DNA of 64,000 nt from Rhizobium vallis. Its GTDB lineage: Bacteria > Pseudomonadota > Alphaproteobacteria > Rhizobiales > Rhizobiaceae. The position numbers and the translations under genes were made by a program. The DNA is taken from contig NZ_ML133686.1 of NCBI RefSeq assembly GCF_003985155.1, forward strand, positions 962,001 through 1,026,000. The letters are read 5' to 3'. Positions 26,333 through 35,204 of this stretch are shown here, piece by piece (the stretch's first letter is position 1; the number at the start of each line of letters is the position of its first letter). The notes under the pieces were generated by a model, which saw only the letters and a list, made by a program, of their open reading frames with translations, ran no database searches and was not told the DNA's origin.

Positions 26333-27379
26333 ATGCAATCGATCACCATCCGCCGCCCTGATGACTGGCACCTGCATCTGCGCGATGGCGCCATGCTGGA
26401 AGGCGTGATCGCCGATACGAGCGGCACTTTCGCCCGCGCCATCATCATGCCCAATCTCGTGCCGCCGGTCGTCACGACATCAGACGCCAAGGCTTACAAA
26501 GAGCGTATCCTCAAGGCCCTGCCGCAAGGTCACCGCTTCCAGCCGCTGATGACGCTTTATCTCACAGAACATACCAGTCCCGACGACGTGGAGGAGGGCG
26601 CCAAAAGCGGCCTCATCACTGCCGTCAAGCTTTATCCCGCCGGCGCCACCACCAATTCGCATGGCGGCGTACGCGACATGGAAAAGGCGATGCCGGTGCT
26701 GGAGCGCATGGCTGAGATTGGTCTGCCGCTCTGCGTCCACGGCGAGGTGACGACACCTGACGTCGATATTTTCGACCGCGAGGCCGTCTTCATCGACACC
26801 GTGCTCGATCCGCTGCGGAAGCGCCTGCCGGAGCTGAAGGTGACGATGGAGCATGTGACGACGGCAGACGGCGTCGATTACATCAAGGCCGCCAAGGGCA
26901 ATCTCGCCGGCTCGATCACCACCCATCACCTGATCATCAACCGCAACGCCATCCTCGTCGGCGGCATCCGTCCGCACTATTACTGCCTGCCGGTCGCCAA
27001 GCGCGAAAACCACCGGCTGGCCTTGCGCGCGGCGGCCACCAGCGGCGACAAGCGTTTCTTCCTCGGCACGGATTCCGCTCCACATGTCGATCCGCTGAAG
27101 GAATGCGCCTGCGGCTGCGCCGGCATCTACACCTCGATCAACACGATGAGCTGCCTTGCCCATGTCTTCGAACAGGAAAGCGCGCTGGACAGGCTTGAAG
27201 CCTTCGCCTCATTGAACGGACCGGCCTGGTACAGTCTGGCGCCGAACGAGGAGCGCATCACCCTGTCACGCCAGGAAGAGCCGGTCGTCTTTCCCGCCAA
27301 GATAGAAACTGGTGCCGGTCCCGTGTCGGTCTTCGATCCGATGTTTCCCCTGCATTGGCAAGTGGTACGACAGGCGTAA
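26333..27379 (+). CDS. pyrC: Dihydroorotase, PyrC type
   Basis: 348 residues, the length of class II dihydroorotase. The metal ligands are visible: [10 protein letters not shown] (His-x-His), the carbamylated Lys region [25 protein letters not shown] and the Asp in [10 protein letters not shown]. It performs the third step of pyrimidine synthesis, carbamoyl aspartate to dihydroorotate. It is monocistronic and not linked to pyrE (31689) as an operon. Confidence 0.96.
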   Translation: MQSITIRRPDDWHLHLRDGAMLEGVIADTSGTFARAIIMPNLVPPVVTTSDAKAYKERILKALPQGHRFQPLMTLYLTEHTSPDDVEEGAKSGLITAVKLYPAGATTNSHGGVRDMEKAMPVLERMAEIGLPLCVHGEVTTPDVDIFDREAVFIDTVLDPLRKRLPELKVTMEHVTTADGVDYIKAAKGNLAGSITTHHLIINRNAILVGGIRPHYYCLPVAKRENHRLALRAAATSGDKRFFLGTDSAPHVDPLKECACGCAGIYTSINTMSCLAHVFEQESALDRLEAFASLNGPAWYSLAPNEERITLSRQEEPVVFPAKIETGAGPVSVFDPMFPLHWQVVRQA

Positions 27380-27430
27380 GCTTTCAGAATTCAATTTTAA
27401 ATGGAATATTCATTCTAAATCTCGGCGCGA

Positions 27431-27446
27431 TGTGAAACGCATCACA
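27431..27446. promoter_or_regulatory. CRP-type binding site
   Basis: TGTGA-AACGCA-TCACA is a perfect match to the CRP core consensus, 163 bases before the diguanylate cyclase start and downstream of pyrC. Which Crp/Fnr homologue would bind is unknown. Confidence 0.5.
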
Positions 27447-27608
27447 TTTGCATTGTGCAGTGCATCATTTGTTAACGGATGCATAAGACATTCTTCGTCG
27501 CGGACCCCATAAGCTGTCAACATCCGGCGCGACACCATAGCGCCGTGCGTCTCTTCAGATGCGCAAAGAACGCTGGCAGAATCGTGAATAGCTGCGGAGA
27601 TGAAAAGC

Positions 27609-28787
27609 ATGGTGCTTGACTACAACTCCCTCTTGTTGGCGCTCGGTGTCTCCGCCGCATGCCTTGCCGTGACGCTGATGGGCAGCTGGATTGTCCGCCG
27701 CGCCGAAACGGTGCTGTTGACCGCCACTGTCGGCCTAGTCTTCGTCGTTGCCGGCATTTTTGTCTACAGCGCCTATGTCGACACCGCGGAGACATCGCTG
27801 GGCGTCGCCAATTTCGTGCTGTTTCATGCCGGTTTTGCCACGATATGGGGAGCCGGAAAACAGTTTCTCACGGGTCGCCTGTCCATCCCGGCCATCGTGG
27901 TCCGGGCGCTGGCAGCGATGATCTTTTCTGTCGTGCCGATGCTATCAGGCTATGACGGTCTCGCCTTCATCGCCGACAATATCGCCATCGCCCTGCTGCT
28001 CTTTGCCACCGCCCGGCAATACTGGCTCGCCCGCGCCGAGGCGCCTGCGCCGCTCCTCGGCCTCACTGCACTTTATACGCTGACGGCGATCTCCTTCGTC
28101 CTCTGCGCCGCCGTGCTGATATCAGACGGAAAGCTGGTGCTCGGCAAGGCGCCCAGCAATTGGGCCGAGGATTTGAGCCTCGCCGTCTGCATCGCCGGAA
28201 TGACCGGGATCGGCGCGCTATCGCTGGCGCTGCATCAATGGCGGCTTGCCGCCCGCCATCGCCTCGAGGCGATCACCGATCCGCTGACGGGCCTGCTCAA
28301 CCGCCGTGCCCTGTTTGAGGAATACGGCACGCGACCGATGGGCACGACCACCGCCGTCATCGTCTTCGATATCGACCATTTCAAATCGGTCAACGACCGC
28401 TTCGGTCACGCCGCCGGCGACCACGTGATCAAGGTCTTCGCCGATGAACTCGCCGCCCATTGCCGCCCGGGCGACATTGCCGCGCGGGTCGGCGGCGAGG
28501 AATTCGCGCTGGTGCTGAAGGAGATCATGCCCGGCCGGGCGGAACTGGCAGCCGAGCACATCCGCAGGGCCTTCGAAGCGCGCGAGATCCATATCGATGA
28601 CGAGGTGCTGAAATGCACGGTCAGCGTCGGCGTTGCGCCCGGCCGCTCGAAGCCACTGGATTTCGACGCCATGCTGAGCGTCGCCGACAAGGCGCTCTAC
28701 GTCGCCAAACGCGCCGGCCGCAACCGGATCGAGCTGGCGAGCCACCTGCAGGCCGTTCCGCTCGAGGCATCGCGCACCGCGTCTTGA
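27609..28787 (+). CDS. Membrane-bound diguanylate cyclase
   Basis: 392 residues from ATG 27609, nine bases after GGAG. The N-terminal half has six hydrophobic helices to about residue 205 (first LLLALGVSAACLAVTLMGSW). The GGDEF domain follows with TDPLTGLLNRRALFEEYG, FDIDHFKSVNDRFGHAAGDH and the active-site loop GGEEF. The inhibitory site RPGD lies five residues before it, so product feedback is expected. It makes cyclic di-GMP from GTP; the sensed signal is unknown. Confidence 0.93.
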   Translation: MVLDYNSLLLALGVSAACLAVTLMGSWIVRRAETVLLTATVGLVFVVAGIFVYSAYVDTAETSLGVANFVLFHAGFATIWGAGKQFLTGRLSIPAIVVRALAAMIFSVVPMLSGYDGLAFIADNIAIALLLFATARQYWLARAEAPAPLLGLTALYTLTAISFVLCAAVLISDGKLVLGKAPSNWAEDLSLAVCIAGMTGIGALSLALHQWRLAARHRLEAITDPLTGLLNRRALFEEYGTRPMGTTTAVIVFDIDHFKSVNDRFGHAAGDHVIKVFADELAAHCRPGDIAARVGGEEFALVLKEIMPGRAELAAEHIRRAFEAREIHIDDEVLKCTVSVGVAPGRSKPLDFDAMLSVADKALYVAKRAGRNRIELASHLQAVPLEASRTAS

Positions 28788-28976
28788 TTCCTGGCCGACG
28801 CTCTCATAATATCGCCCCCGGTCGGATGCGGCCAGCCGCCCCGCGATGCTTCGGCGTTATGGTGAATGCATCCAGATACATCCTTCACATCCCTTGCCGT
28901 TTGGCGATTGATGGCGAACGGGTCAGCAGACGCGGGCACTGATCTTCCTGTTTGCCGCCAACGGAAGGATGACATC

Positions 28977-29513
28977 ATGCGCGATTTTCGCGATGCCAAG
29001 CTCATGGCAAAGACATTGCGGCAGGCTCTCGCCGACCGCGATATTTCTCTCACCCACAGCGAGACGCTCGAAATCGTCGCCCGCCAGTTCGGGCTCGATC
29101 AGTGGAATATCCTCTCGGCAAAGATCGATGCGGCAGGCGCTTCCTCCTCCGCCGTCGGCATCGAGCCGCCGATGCCGATCTTCCGGATCTTCTCTGTGGA
29201 AAAGGCGATGGAATTCTATTGCGGCTTCCTGGGCTTCACTCTCGATTGGGAGCACCGCTTCGGCGAAAACTTCCCGCTCTATTGCCAGGTCTCGCGTGAC
29301 GGCATGGTCCTGCACCTCAGCGAACATTCCGGCGACGCCAGCCCCGGCGCCAAGGCCTTCGTCCGCGTCGCCAATGTCCGGGCCTACTATGCCGAACTCT
29401 CAGGCAAGGACTACCGCTACATGAAGCCCGGCGTCGAAGAAGCGCCCTGGGGGCTGGAGATGACCGTCACTGACCCGTTCAGCAACCGCATCGCCTTCTG
29501 CGAGCAGAAATAG
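28977..29513 (+). CDS. Glyoxalase/bleomycin-resistance superfamily protein with N-terminal helical domain
   Basis: 178 residues from ATG 28977 behind GGAAGGA. The N-terminal segment (FRDAKLMAKTLRQALADRDI through QFGLDQWNILSAKID, residues about 4-48) is the small helical domain of the Glyoxalase_8-type group. The VOC fold follows: MPIFRIFSVEKAMEFYCGFL, GDGM-like VSRDGMVLHLSEHSG, and VTDPFSNRIAFCEQ at the end. Such proteins often bind or inactivate small toxic compounds. It is not in an operon. Confidence 0.85.
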   Translation: MRDFRDAKLMAKTLRQALADRDISLTHSETLEIVARQFGLDQWNILSAKIDAAGASSSAVGIEPPMPIFRIFSVEKAMEFYCGFLGFTLDWEHRFGENFPLYCQVSRDGMVLHLSEHSGDASPGAKAFVRVANVRAYYAELSGKDYRYMKPGVEEAPWGLEMTVTDPFSNRIAFCEQK

Positions 29514-29549
29514 AGAAAGGGCGGAGGGCCATAGCTCCTCCGCCATTTC

Positions 29550-30032
29550 TCAGACGATCATCAGCGCTCGAACGAAAGCGACCGAAGCAAGCAGTGAGGC
29601 AATGGTCCGCACATGGTTCCACCATGTCCAGTCCCGGAGATAGGTGGCCCAGAGCTCAATCGCTTCCGGCCCGTTGCCGCTCACCTTGGCGAGCGCATCG
29701 TTCATCGGCACGTTGAAGACGATGGTCGAGAGGAACGAGGCGATAACATAGAATGCCGCCCCGACCAGCATCAGCGAAGATAGCCCGCCACGCCAGTCGA
29801 TCACCGCCAGTACGGCGATGACGAGGCAGAGGATCAACGTCGGCACGAAGAGCGCCATGAAGGGCGAGCGGACGATCGTCACGTTGATCGAGTTCATCGC
29901 GGCGATGCCCTGTTCCGCCGGGATTCTGGAAAAGGCGGTCATGATGAAGGTCGAGAAAGCGAAGAAGATGCCGGCGACGAGGCCGCTGCCGATAGCGGCC
30001 CCGATGAGGCATATGACGAGAAGGATCTGCAT
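29550..30032 (-). CDS. DUF1772 (anthrone oxygenase-like) membrane protein
   Basis: 160 residues with four predicted membrane helices (ILLVICLIGAAIGSGLVAGI, FVPTLILCLVIAVLAVI, LVGAAFYVIASFLSTIVF and a C-terminal helix). The signature NVPMNDALAKV and WTWWNHVRT fit DUF1772. I chose ATG 30032 because GGAG lies nine bases upstream. It begins two bases after the NmrA-like gene and is co-transcribed with it. Confidence 0.82.
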   Translation of the reverse strand: MQILLVICLIGAAIGSGLVAGIFFAFSTFIMTAFSRIPAEQGIAAMNSINVTIVRSPFMALFVPTLILCLVIAVLAVIDWRGGLSSLMLVGAAFYVIASFLSTIVFNVPMNDALAKVSGNGPEAIELWATYLRDWTWWNHVRTIASLLASVAFVRALMIV

Positions 30033-30034
30033 GG

Positions 30035-30859
30035 TCAGGCACTCCATAGTCCGGTCGCTGCGGTCTCCCGCGCATATTGGCTGAAATCGGTTGCGGGGCG
30101 TCCAAGAATGTCGGCGACGCCCCTCATCGTGTTGGAATTGCGCCCATCGAGCACCTGGCCGAAGAGCTCCTCCAGAAGATCGATCAGGCCCTGCGGCAGG
30201 CCGGCGGCGGCGAGCCCACCGGTGAATTCAGCCATCGAGACCTGTTCATATTCGATCGGCCGACCGGCGGCCTGAGCGATTTCGGCAACCGCTTGACGGA
30301 ATGTCAGCGCCCGCGGGCCGGTCAGTTCGTAGGTCTTGTTGCGATGGCTGGGATCGGTCAGGGCGGCGACGGCGGCATCGGCAATGTCATCGGCATCGAT
30401 GAAGGGTTCGCTGATTTCGCCCGCCGGCAACTGCAGCCGTCCGGCGAGGATCTGCTCGACGAACGCGCCCTCGCTGAAGTTCTGGCAGAACCAGGAGGCG
30501 CGCAGGATGGTAGTGTCAATGCCGGAGGCCTTCAGCGCCGCCTCGCTATGTCTTGCGCCCTCTTCGCCACGGCCGGAAAGCAGCACGATATGGTCAAGGC
30601 CACATTCTCGACCGACCTTGGCGAGTGCCCCGATCGCGTCCGCCGCCCAGGCGACGGAAAGATCCGGCTGGAAGGCGACATAGGCGCTTGATGCGCCCTC
30701 GAGCGCGCCGCGCCAGGTCGACCTGTCCTCCCAGTCGAAGGAACGGACGCTGGAGCGCGACGCGGCGCGAACGGTGAGCCCACGCTTCTCCAGACGTTTC
30801 ATGATGCGGCCGCCGGTCTTTCCCGATCCACCGACGAGGACGATTTCGGAATTCTGCAT
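30035..30859 (-). CDS. NmrA-like NAD(P)-binding protein
   Basis: 274 residues from ATG 30859 behind GAAGGAG. The N-terminal Rossmann motif IVLVGGSGKTGGRIMKRLEK is followed by HIVLLSGRGEEGARHSE and SWFCQNFSE. It is an atypical short-chain dehydrogenase of the NmrA/azoreductase-like type, either a redox sensor or a quinone/NADPH reductase. It diverges from a TetR gene with paired operators between, so it is the likely target. Confidence 0.85.
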   Translation of the reverse strand: MQNSEIVLVGGSGKTGGRIMKRLEKRGLTVRAASRSSVRSFDWEDRSTWRGALEGASSAYVAFQPDLSVAWAADAIGALAKVGRECGLDHIVLLSGRGEEGARHSEAALKASGIDTTILRASWFCQNFSEGAFVEQILAGRLQLPAGEISEPFIDADDIADAAVAALTDPSHRNKTYELTGPRALTFRQAVAEIAQAAGRPIEYEQVSMAEFTGGLAAAGLPQGLIDLLEELFGQVLDGRNSNTMRGVADILGRPATDFSQYARETAATGLWSA

Positions 30860-30887
30860 GTCGAAGCTCCTTCCAAATGTTGAAAAC

Positions 30888-30932
30888 AAGAGAAACTCTC
30901 TTATTTGCAAAATGAGATAAACTCTCTTATTT
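30888..30932. promoter_or_regulatory. Tandem TetR operators in a divergent promoter
   Basis: AAGAGA-AAC-TCTCTT (30888-30902) is a perfect inverted repeat. AAACTCTCTTATTT occurs twice (30893-30906 and 30919-30932), 26 bases apart. The pair lies between the NmrA-like and TetR genes and probably mediates repression of both. Confidence 0.65.
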
Positions 30933-30961
30933 TGTTTGTCAACTTGGAAAAGGAGCAGACG

Positions 30962-31615
30962 ATGTCGGAACAGCCGGTGGCAACGCGCAGGCGCCAGTCG
31001 CAGCACTCCGGCCAGCTGCGCCGCATTCCGAGCCAGCAGCGCGGTCGCGAACGTTTCGAAAAGATTCTCGCAGTCGCCTCTGAGCTGATCGAAAGCCATG
31101 GCAGCGACAGCCTGAAGATGAGCGAGATCGTTGAAAAGGCCGGCCTCTCCTTCGGTGCGCTCTACCAATATTTTCCCGACAAGACCTCGATCATCCGGAC
31201 ATTGGCCGAGCGCTTCAATGAAGAGGGCAGACGGTGCGTCGAGGCGGAACTGGCGAAGGTCGCCGACCCCGCGGACCTGCAGGGCGCGCTCGCCACTATC
31301 GTCGACGAATATTATGCCTTTTTCCGCCGTGAGCCTGTGATGCGCGACATCTGGCATGCGACCCATACCGACAAGCTGTTGCAACAGGTCGATGCCGAGG
31401 ACATGGAATTTCATGCCCAGGCATTTCTCGCCGTGCTTGTCCGCCTTTGGCCGGATCGCGACCGCGAGGCGCTGCTGGCGATCGCCCGGCTCGCGATGCA
31501 GTTGCTTGCCGCTGCCGTGCGTTATGCGGTTTCGCTGGACACCGAGGAGGGCGCTCAGGCGGTTGCCCTGTTCAAGAAGATGCAGATCGCCGATATCGGT
31601 CGCCTGCTGTCGTGA
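30962..31615 (+). CDS. TetR-family transcriptional regulator
   Basis: 217 residues from ATG 30962 behind AAGGAG. The helix-turn-helix is [20 protein letters not shown], then [20 protein letters not shown] with [15 protein letters not shown]. It has a long basic N-terminal arm ([20 protein letters not shown]). It is predicted to repress itself and the divergent NmrA-like/DUF1772 operon through the paired operators. Confidence 0.9.
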   Translation: MSEQPVATRRRQSQHSGQLRRIPSQQRGRERFEKILAVASELIESHGSDSLKMSEIVEKAGLSFGALYQYFPDKTSIIRTLAERFNEEGRRCVEAELAKVADPADLQGALATIVDEYYAFFRREPVMRDIWHATHTDKLLQQVDAEDMEFHAQAFLAVLVRLWPDRDREALLAIARLAMQLLAAAVRYAVSLDTEEGAQAVALFKKMQIADIGRLLS

Positions 31616-31688
31616 GTGCCCCGCCTTTGATCTGGAAACTGCAGGCTCTTGCTGCTATGCCGCAGGGATCGAAGCGAAGGAGAGCCGG

Positions 31689-32378
31689 ATGATCCAGACC
31701 ACATTTCCCGACCGCGCCGTGATGGCCGAACTGGTGGCCAAGATGCTCTGGGAAATCAAGGCGGTGCATTTCAATGCCGCCCAGCCCTATAAACTCTCCT
31801 CCGGCATGGCGAGCCCGGTCTATATCGATTGCCGCAAGCTGCTTTCCTTTCCGCGCATCCGTTCGACGGTGATGGATTTCGCCGCCAGCACCCTGCTGCG
31901 CGATGCCGGCTTCGAGCAGTTCGATTGCATCGCCGGCGGCGAGACCGCCGGCATCCCCTTCGCCGCCCTCCTTGCCGATCGCCTCGGCCTGCCGATGATC
32001 TATGTCCGCAAGCAGCCGAAGGGTCATGGCCGCAATGCTCAGATCGAAGGCAACATGCCGGAAGGCTCGCGCGTGCTCGTCATCGAAGACCTGACGACAG
32101 CCGGCGGCAGCATGTTCAAGTTCATCGAGGCAGTCCGTGCCGCAGGCGGCATCGTCGATCACGGCATCGCGCTGTTCTTCTACGGCATCTTTGGCCAGCA
32201 GCGCTTTGCCGACGGCAAGGTCCGCCTGCATCACATCGCCACCTGGCGTAATGTTCTCGCCGTCGCCAAGGAGCAGAAGCTCTTCGACGATAAGACGCTT
32301 GAAGAAGTCGAGGCCTTCCTCGATGCTCCGCTTGCCTGGTCGGGAAGGAATGGTGGCGTTAGTGAGCTTTCGCTCTAG
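31689..32378 (+). CDS. pyrE: Orotate phosphoribosyltransferase
   Basis: 229 residues. The PRPP-binding motif is [20 protein letters not shown] and the catalytic loop is [17 protein letters not shown] with its Lys and His. It makes orotidine monophosphate in pyrimidine synthesis. It lies 73 bases after the TetR gene and 62 before the fructokinase gene. The start is ATG 31689. A 10-base inverted repeat overlaps its 3' end. Confidence 0.95.
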   Translation: MIQTTFPDRAVMAELVAKMLWEIKAVHFNAAQPYKLSSGMASPVYIDCRKLLSFPRIRSTVMDFAASTLLRDAGFEQFDCIAGGETAGIPFAALLADRLGLPMIYVRKQPKGHGRNAQIEGNMPEGSRVLVIEDLTTAGGSMFKFIEAVRAAGGIVDHGIALFFYGIFGQQRFADGKVRLHHIATWRNVLAVAKEQKLFDDKTLEEVEAFLDAPLAWSGRNGGVSELSL

Positions 32379-32398
32379 CTGGTTGACAAAAGCTCACT
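32361..32398. promoter_or_regulatory. Inverted repeat spanning the pyrE stop and frk promoter
   Basis: AGTGAGCTTT (32361-32370) pairs with AAAGCTCACT (32389-32398) around an 18-base loop that contains TTGACA (32383-32388). It lacks a T-run, so it may be an operator or mRNA-stabilising structure, not a terminator. Confidence 0.4.
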
Positions 32399-32440
32399 TA
32401 CGCGGTTGATGAACATATAAATGCTGTTGGGAGGAATTCG

Positions 32441-33367
32441 ATGATTTTGTGCTGCGGCGAAGCCTTGATCGACATGCTGCCGAGGGACACCACCCTGGGT
32501 GAAAAGGGCTTTGCGCCCTATGCCGGCGGTGCGATCTTCAACACTGCCATCGCGCTCGGCCGCCTCGGCATTCCCACGGCCTTCTTCACCGGCATTGCCG
32601 ATGACATGATGGGCGAGATCCTGCTCGAGACGCTGAAGGCGAGCAATGTGGATTATAGCCCTTGCGCCATCACGCAGCGTCCCTCGACCATCGCTTTCGT
32701 CAAGCTCGTCAACGGCCAGGCGACCTATGCCTTCTACGATGAGGGCACGGCCGGCCGCATGATCACCACGGCCGATCTGCCTGCTCTCGGCGATGATTGC
32801 GAGGCGCTGCATTTCGGCGCGATCAGCCTCATCCCAAGCCCCTGCGGCGAAACCTACGAAGCGCTGCTCGACCGCGAAGCCGCAAGCCGCGTCATCTCGC
32901 TCGATCCGAACATCCGTCCCGGTTTCATCAAGGACAAGCCGTCGCATATGGCCCGGATCAAACGCATGGCTGCCAAATCCGACATCGTCAAATTCTCCGA
33001 CGAGGATCTCGACTGGTTCGGTCTGCAAGGCGATCATGATACGCTCGCCGCCCATTGGCTTGATCATGGCGCCAAGCTCGTCGTTATCACCAAGGGTGCG
33101 GAAGGCGCTTCCGGTTATACCAAGGAGCGCAAGGTGACGGTCCCGAGCCAGCGCGTCACCGTCGTCGATACGGTCGGCGCCGGCGACACGTTCGATGCCG
33201 GGGTCCTCGCCTCGCTGAAGATGGATAACCTGCTGACCAAGGCACAGGTCGCCAATCTTGACGAACAGGCCCTGCGCAACGCCCTGGCCCTCGGCGCCAA
33301 AGCTGCCGCCGTCACGGTCTCCCGCGCTGGCGCCAATCCGCCCTGGGCGAAAGAAATCGGGCTTTAA
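32441..33367 (+). CDS. frk: Fructokinase, PfkB family
   Basis: 308 residues of the ribokinase fold. Substrate motif YAGGAIFNTAIALGRLG and the C-terminal PfkB signature VDTVGAGDTFDAGVLASL with the catalytic Asp are present. It phosphorylates fructose to fructose 6-phosphate, linking FrcBCA import with the convergent pgi. GGGAGG supports the start. Related PfkB kinases act on other sugars, so specificity rests on context. Confidence 0.85.
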   Translation: MILCCGEALIDMLPRDTTLGEKGFAPYAGGAIFNTAIALGRLGIPTAFFTGIADDMMGEILLETLKASNVDYSPCAITQRPSTIAFVKLVNGQATYAFYDEGTAGRMITTADLPALGDDCEALHFGAISLIPSPCGETYEALLDREAASRVISLDPNIRPGFIKDKPSHMARIKRMAAKSDIVKFSDEDLDWFGLQGDHDTLAAHWLDHGAKLVVITKGAEGASGYTKERKVTVPSQRVTVVDTVGAGDTFDAGVLASLKMDNLLTKAQVANLDEQALRNALALGAKAAAVTVSRAGANPPWAKEIGL

Positions 33368-33382
33368 GCCTTAGTCCGCGCC

Positions 33383-33428
33383 TCATCCGCCTGTCGGCAC
33401 CCTCTCCCCGTCAGAACGGGGAGAGGGT
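33383..33428. repeat. CTCTCCCC-family palindrome acting as frk/pgi terminator
   Basis: ACCCTCTCCCCGT (33399-33411) pairs perfectly with ACGGGGAGAGGGT (33416-33428). It lies between two convergent stop codons, with CGCCTCATCCGCC upstream as in the copy at 14915. It is a dispersed repeat that probably also terminates both genes. Confidence 0.65.
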
Positions 33429-33440
33429 AATTTCGACCGC

Positions 33441-35066
33441 TTATTTCGCAAGCTTCGCCAGCGCCGCAACCAGGCCCTGCGTGGACGAGTCATGCGACGC
33501 CGCGCTCTGCTTGCCCTCGACGACCGGCAGCAGGCCCGTTGCCAGTTCCTTGCCGAGTTCGACGCCCCATTGGTCGAAGGAATTGATGCGGAAGAGCACG
33601 CCTTCGACGAAGACGCGGTGCTCATAGAGCGCGATCAGGCGGCCGAGCGCATAGGGCGTCAGCTTGTCGTAGACGAAGGTGATCGACGGGCGGTTGCCGG
33701 TGAAGACGCGGTGCGGGGCGATGAAATCGGCCTTCTTGTCGTCCATGCCCTTGTCGGTCAGCTGCTTCTTGGCTTCCGCGAAGGTGCGGCCCTTCATCAG
33801 CGCTTCCGACTGGGCGAGAACGTTCGAGATCAAAAGCTGGTGCTGATGGCGCAGCTCCGGCTCGAAAGCGTTGGCGGCGATCATGAATTCGGCCGGGATG
33901 ATGCTCGTGCCCTGATGGATCAGCTGATAGAAGGCGTGCTGGCCGTTGGTGCCGGGCTCGCCCCAGACGACGGGGCCGGAATTGCCCTCGACCGGCGTGC
34001 CGTCGATGGTGACGCCCTTGCCGTTCGATTCCATGTCAAGCTGCTGCAGATAGGCTGGGAAGCGCGACAGGCGCTGGTCGTAAGGCAGGATGGCGCGGGT
34101 GGGATAACCCAGCACGTTGCGATGGTAGAAGCCGATCAGGCCGAGTAGCATCGGCAGGTTCCCGGTAATCGGCGCCTTACGGAAATGATTGTCGACGGCG
34201 TGGGCGCCATCGAGGAACTTGCCGAAATTTTCCGGGCCGACGGCGATCATCAGCGGCAGGCCGATTGCCGACCAGATCGAGTAGCGGCCACCGACCCAAT
34301 CCCAGAAGCCAAAGACGCGAGCGCTGTCGATACCGAAGGCGGCAACCTTGTCGAGCGCCGTCGAGACGGCGGCGAAGTGGTGCTGCACGGCCGCTTCGCC
34401 GAGCGCCTTAGCGATGAAGTTGCGCGCCGTCTGCGCATTGGTCATCGTCTCCACGGTCGTAAAGGTCTTCGAGGCGACGATGAAGAGTGTCGTTTCGGGC
34501 TGAACGAGCTTCAGGATATCGGCAATATGCGCACCATCGATATTGGAGACGAAGTGCGCGCGTGGGCCGTCATGGAAAGGCGCAAGCGCCAGCGTCGCCA
34601 TGACGGGGCCGAGATCCGAGCCGCCGATGCCGATATTGATGACGTCGGTGATCGCCTTGCCGGTGGCACCCTTCAACGTGCCGGAGCGGATCTCGTCGGC
34701 AAACTTGCCCATGGCGGCAAGCACCGCGTTGACATCGGGCATGACGTCCTTGCCGTCGACCAGAACCGGCGTGTTGGAGCGGTTGCGCAAGGCCGTGTGC
34801 AGGACGGCGCGGTCCTCGGTGAAGTTGATCGCCTTGCCGGAGAACATTTCCTCGCGCTTCTTCTCGACGCCGCCTTCTTCCGCGAGCTTCACCAGGAGCT
34901 TGAGAATGTCGTCGTTCACCGCCGTCTTGGAAAAATCCATCAGCAGGTCGTCAAGCGAGACGGAAAAACGCGAAAAGCGCTGCGGATCGGCGGCGAAAGC
35001 GGCGCGGATATCGGTCGCCTTGGTGGCGTCAGCGGTGCTTTTCAGCTGGTCGACGATGGCGTTCAT
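33441..35066 (-). CDS. pgi: Glucose-6-phosphate isomerase
   Basis: 541 residues from ATG 35066 behind AAAGGAG. Family signatures: [38 protein letters not shown], and near the C-terminus [13 protein letters not shown]. The active-site Glu is in GYPTRA...MESNGKG and the His in [16 protein letters not shown]. It interconverts glucose 6-phosphate and fructose 6-phosphate. It is convergent with the fructokinase gene, with which it works. Confidence 0.96.
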   Translation of the reverse strand: MNAIVDQLKSTADATKATDIRAAFAADPQRFSRFSVSLDDLLMDFSKTAVNDDILKLLVKLAEEGGVEKKREEMFSGKAINFTEDRAVLHTALRNRSNTPVLVDGKDVMPDVNAVLAAMGKFADEIRSGTLKGATGKAITDVINIGIGGSDLGPVMATLALAPFHDGPRAHFVSNIDGAHIADILKLVQPETTLFIVASKTFTTVETMTNAQTARNFIAKALGEAAVQHHFAAVSTALDKVAAFGIDSARVFGFWDWVGGRYSIWSAIGLPLMIAVGPENFGKFLDGAHAVDNHFRKAPITGNLPMLLGLIGFYHRNVLGYPTRAILPYDQRLSRFPAYLQQLDMESNGKGVTIDGTPVEGNSGPVVWGEPGTNGQHAFYQLIHQGTSIIPAEFMIAANAFEPELRHQHQLLISNVLAQSEALMKGRTFAEAKKQLTDKGMDDKKADFIAPHRVFTGNRPSITFVYDKLTPYALGRLIALYEHRVFVEGVLFRINSFDQWGVELGKELATGLLPVVEGKQSAASHDSSTQGLVAALAKLAK

Positions 35067-35151
35067 GGCAGGCTCCTTTGGAGGCGGAAAGGTTGCGGAA
35101 ACTATTCGCTTTCTCAAGCGCAAATCAAGTTCAGCCATGGCTCCAAATATG

Positions 35152-35181
35152 AAAAAAGCCACCCGCGGCAAGCGGATGGCC
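35152..35181 (-). terminator. Rho-independent terminator of fadD
   Basis: On the minus strand GCCATCCGC...GCGGGTGGC is followed by TTTTTT, 24 bases after the fadD stop. Confidence 0.75.
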
Positions 35182-35204
35182 TGAATTTCATCAGATCGTC
35201 AAAG

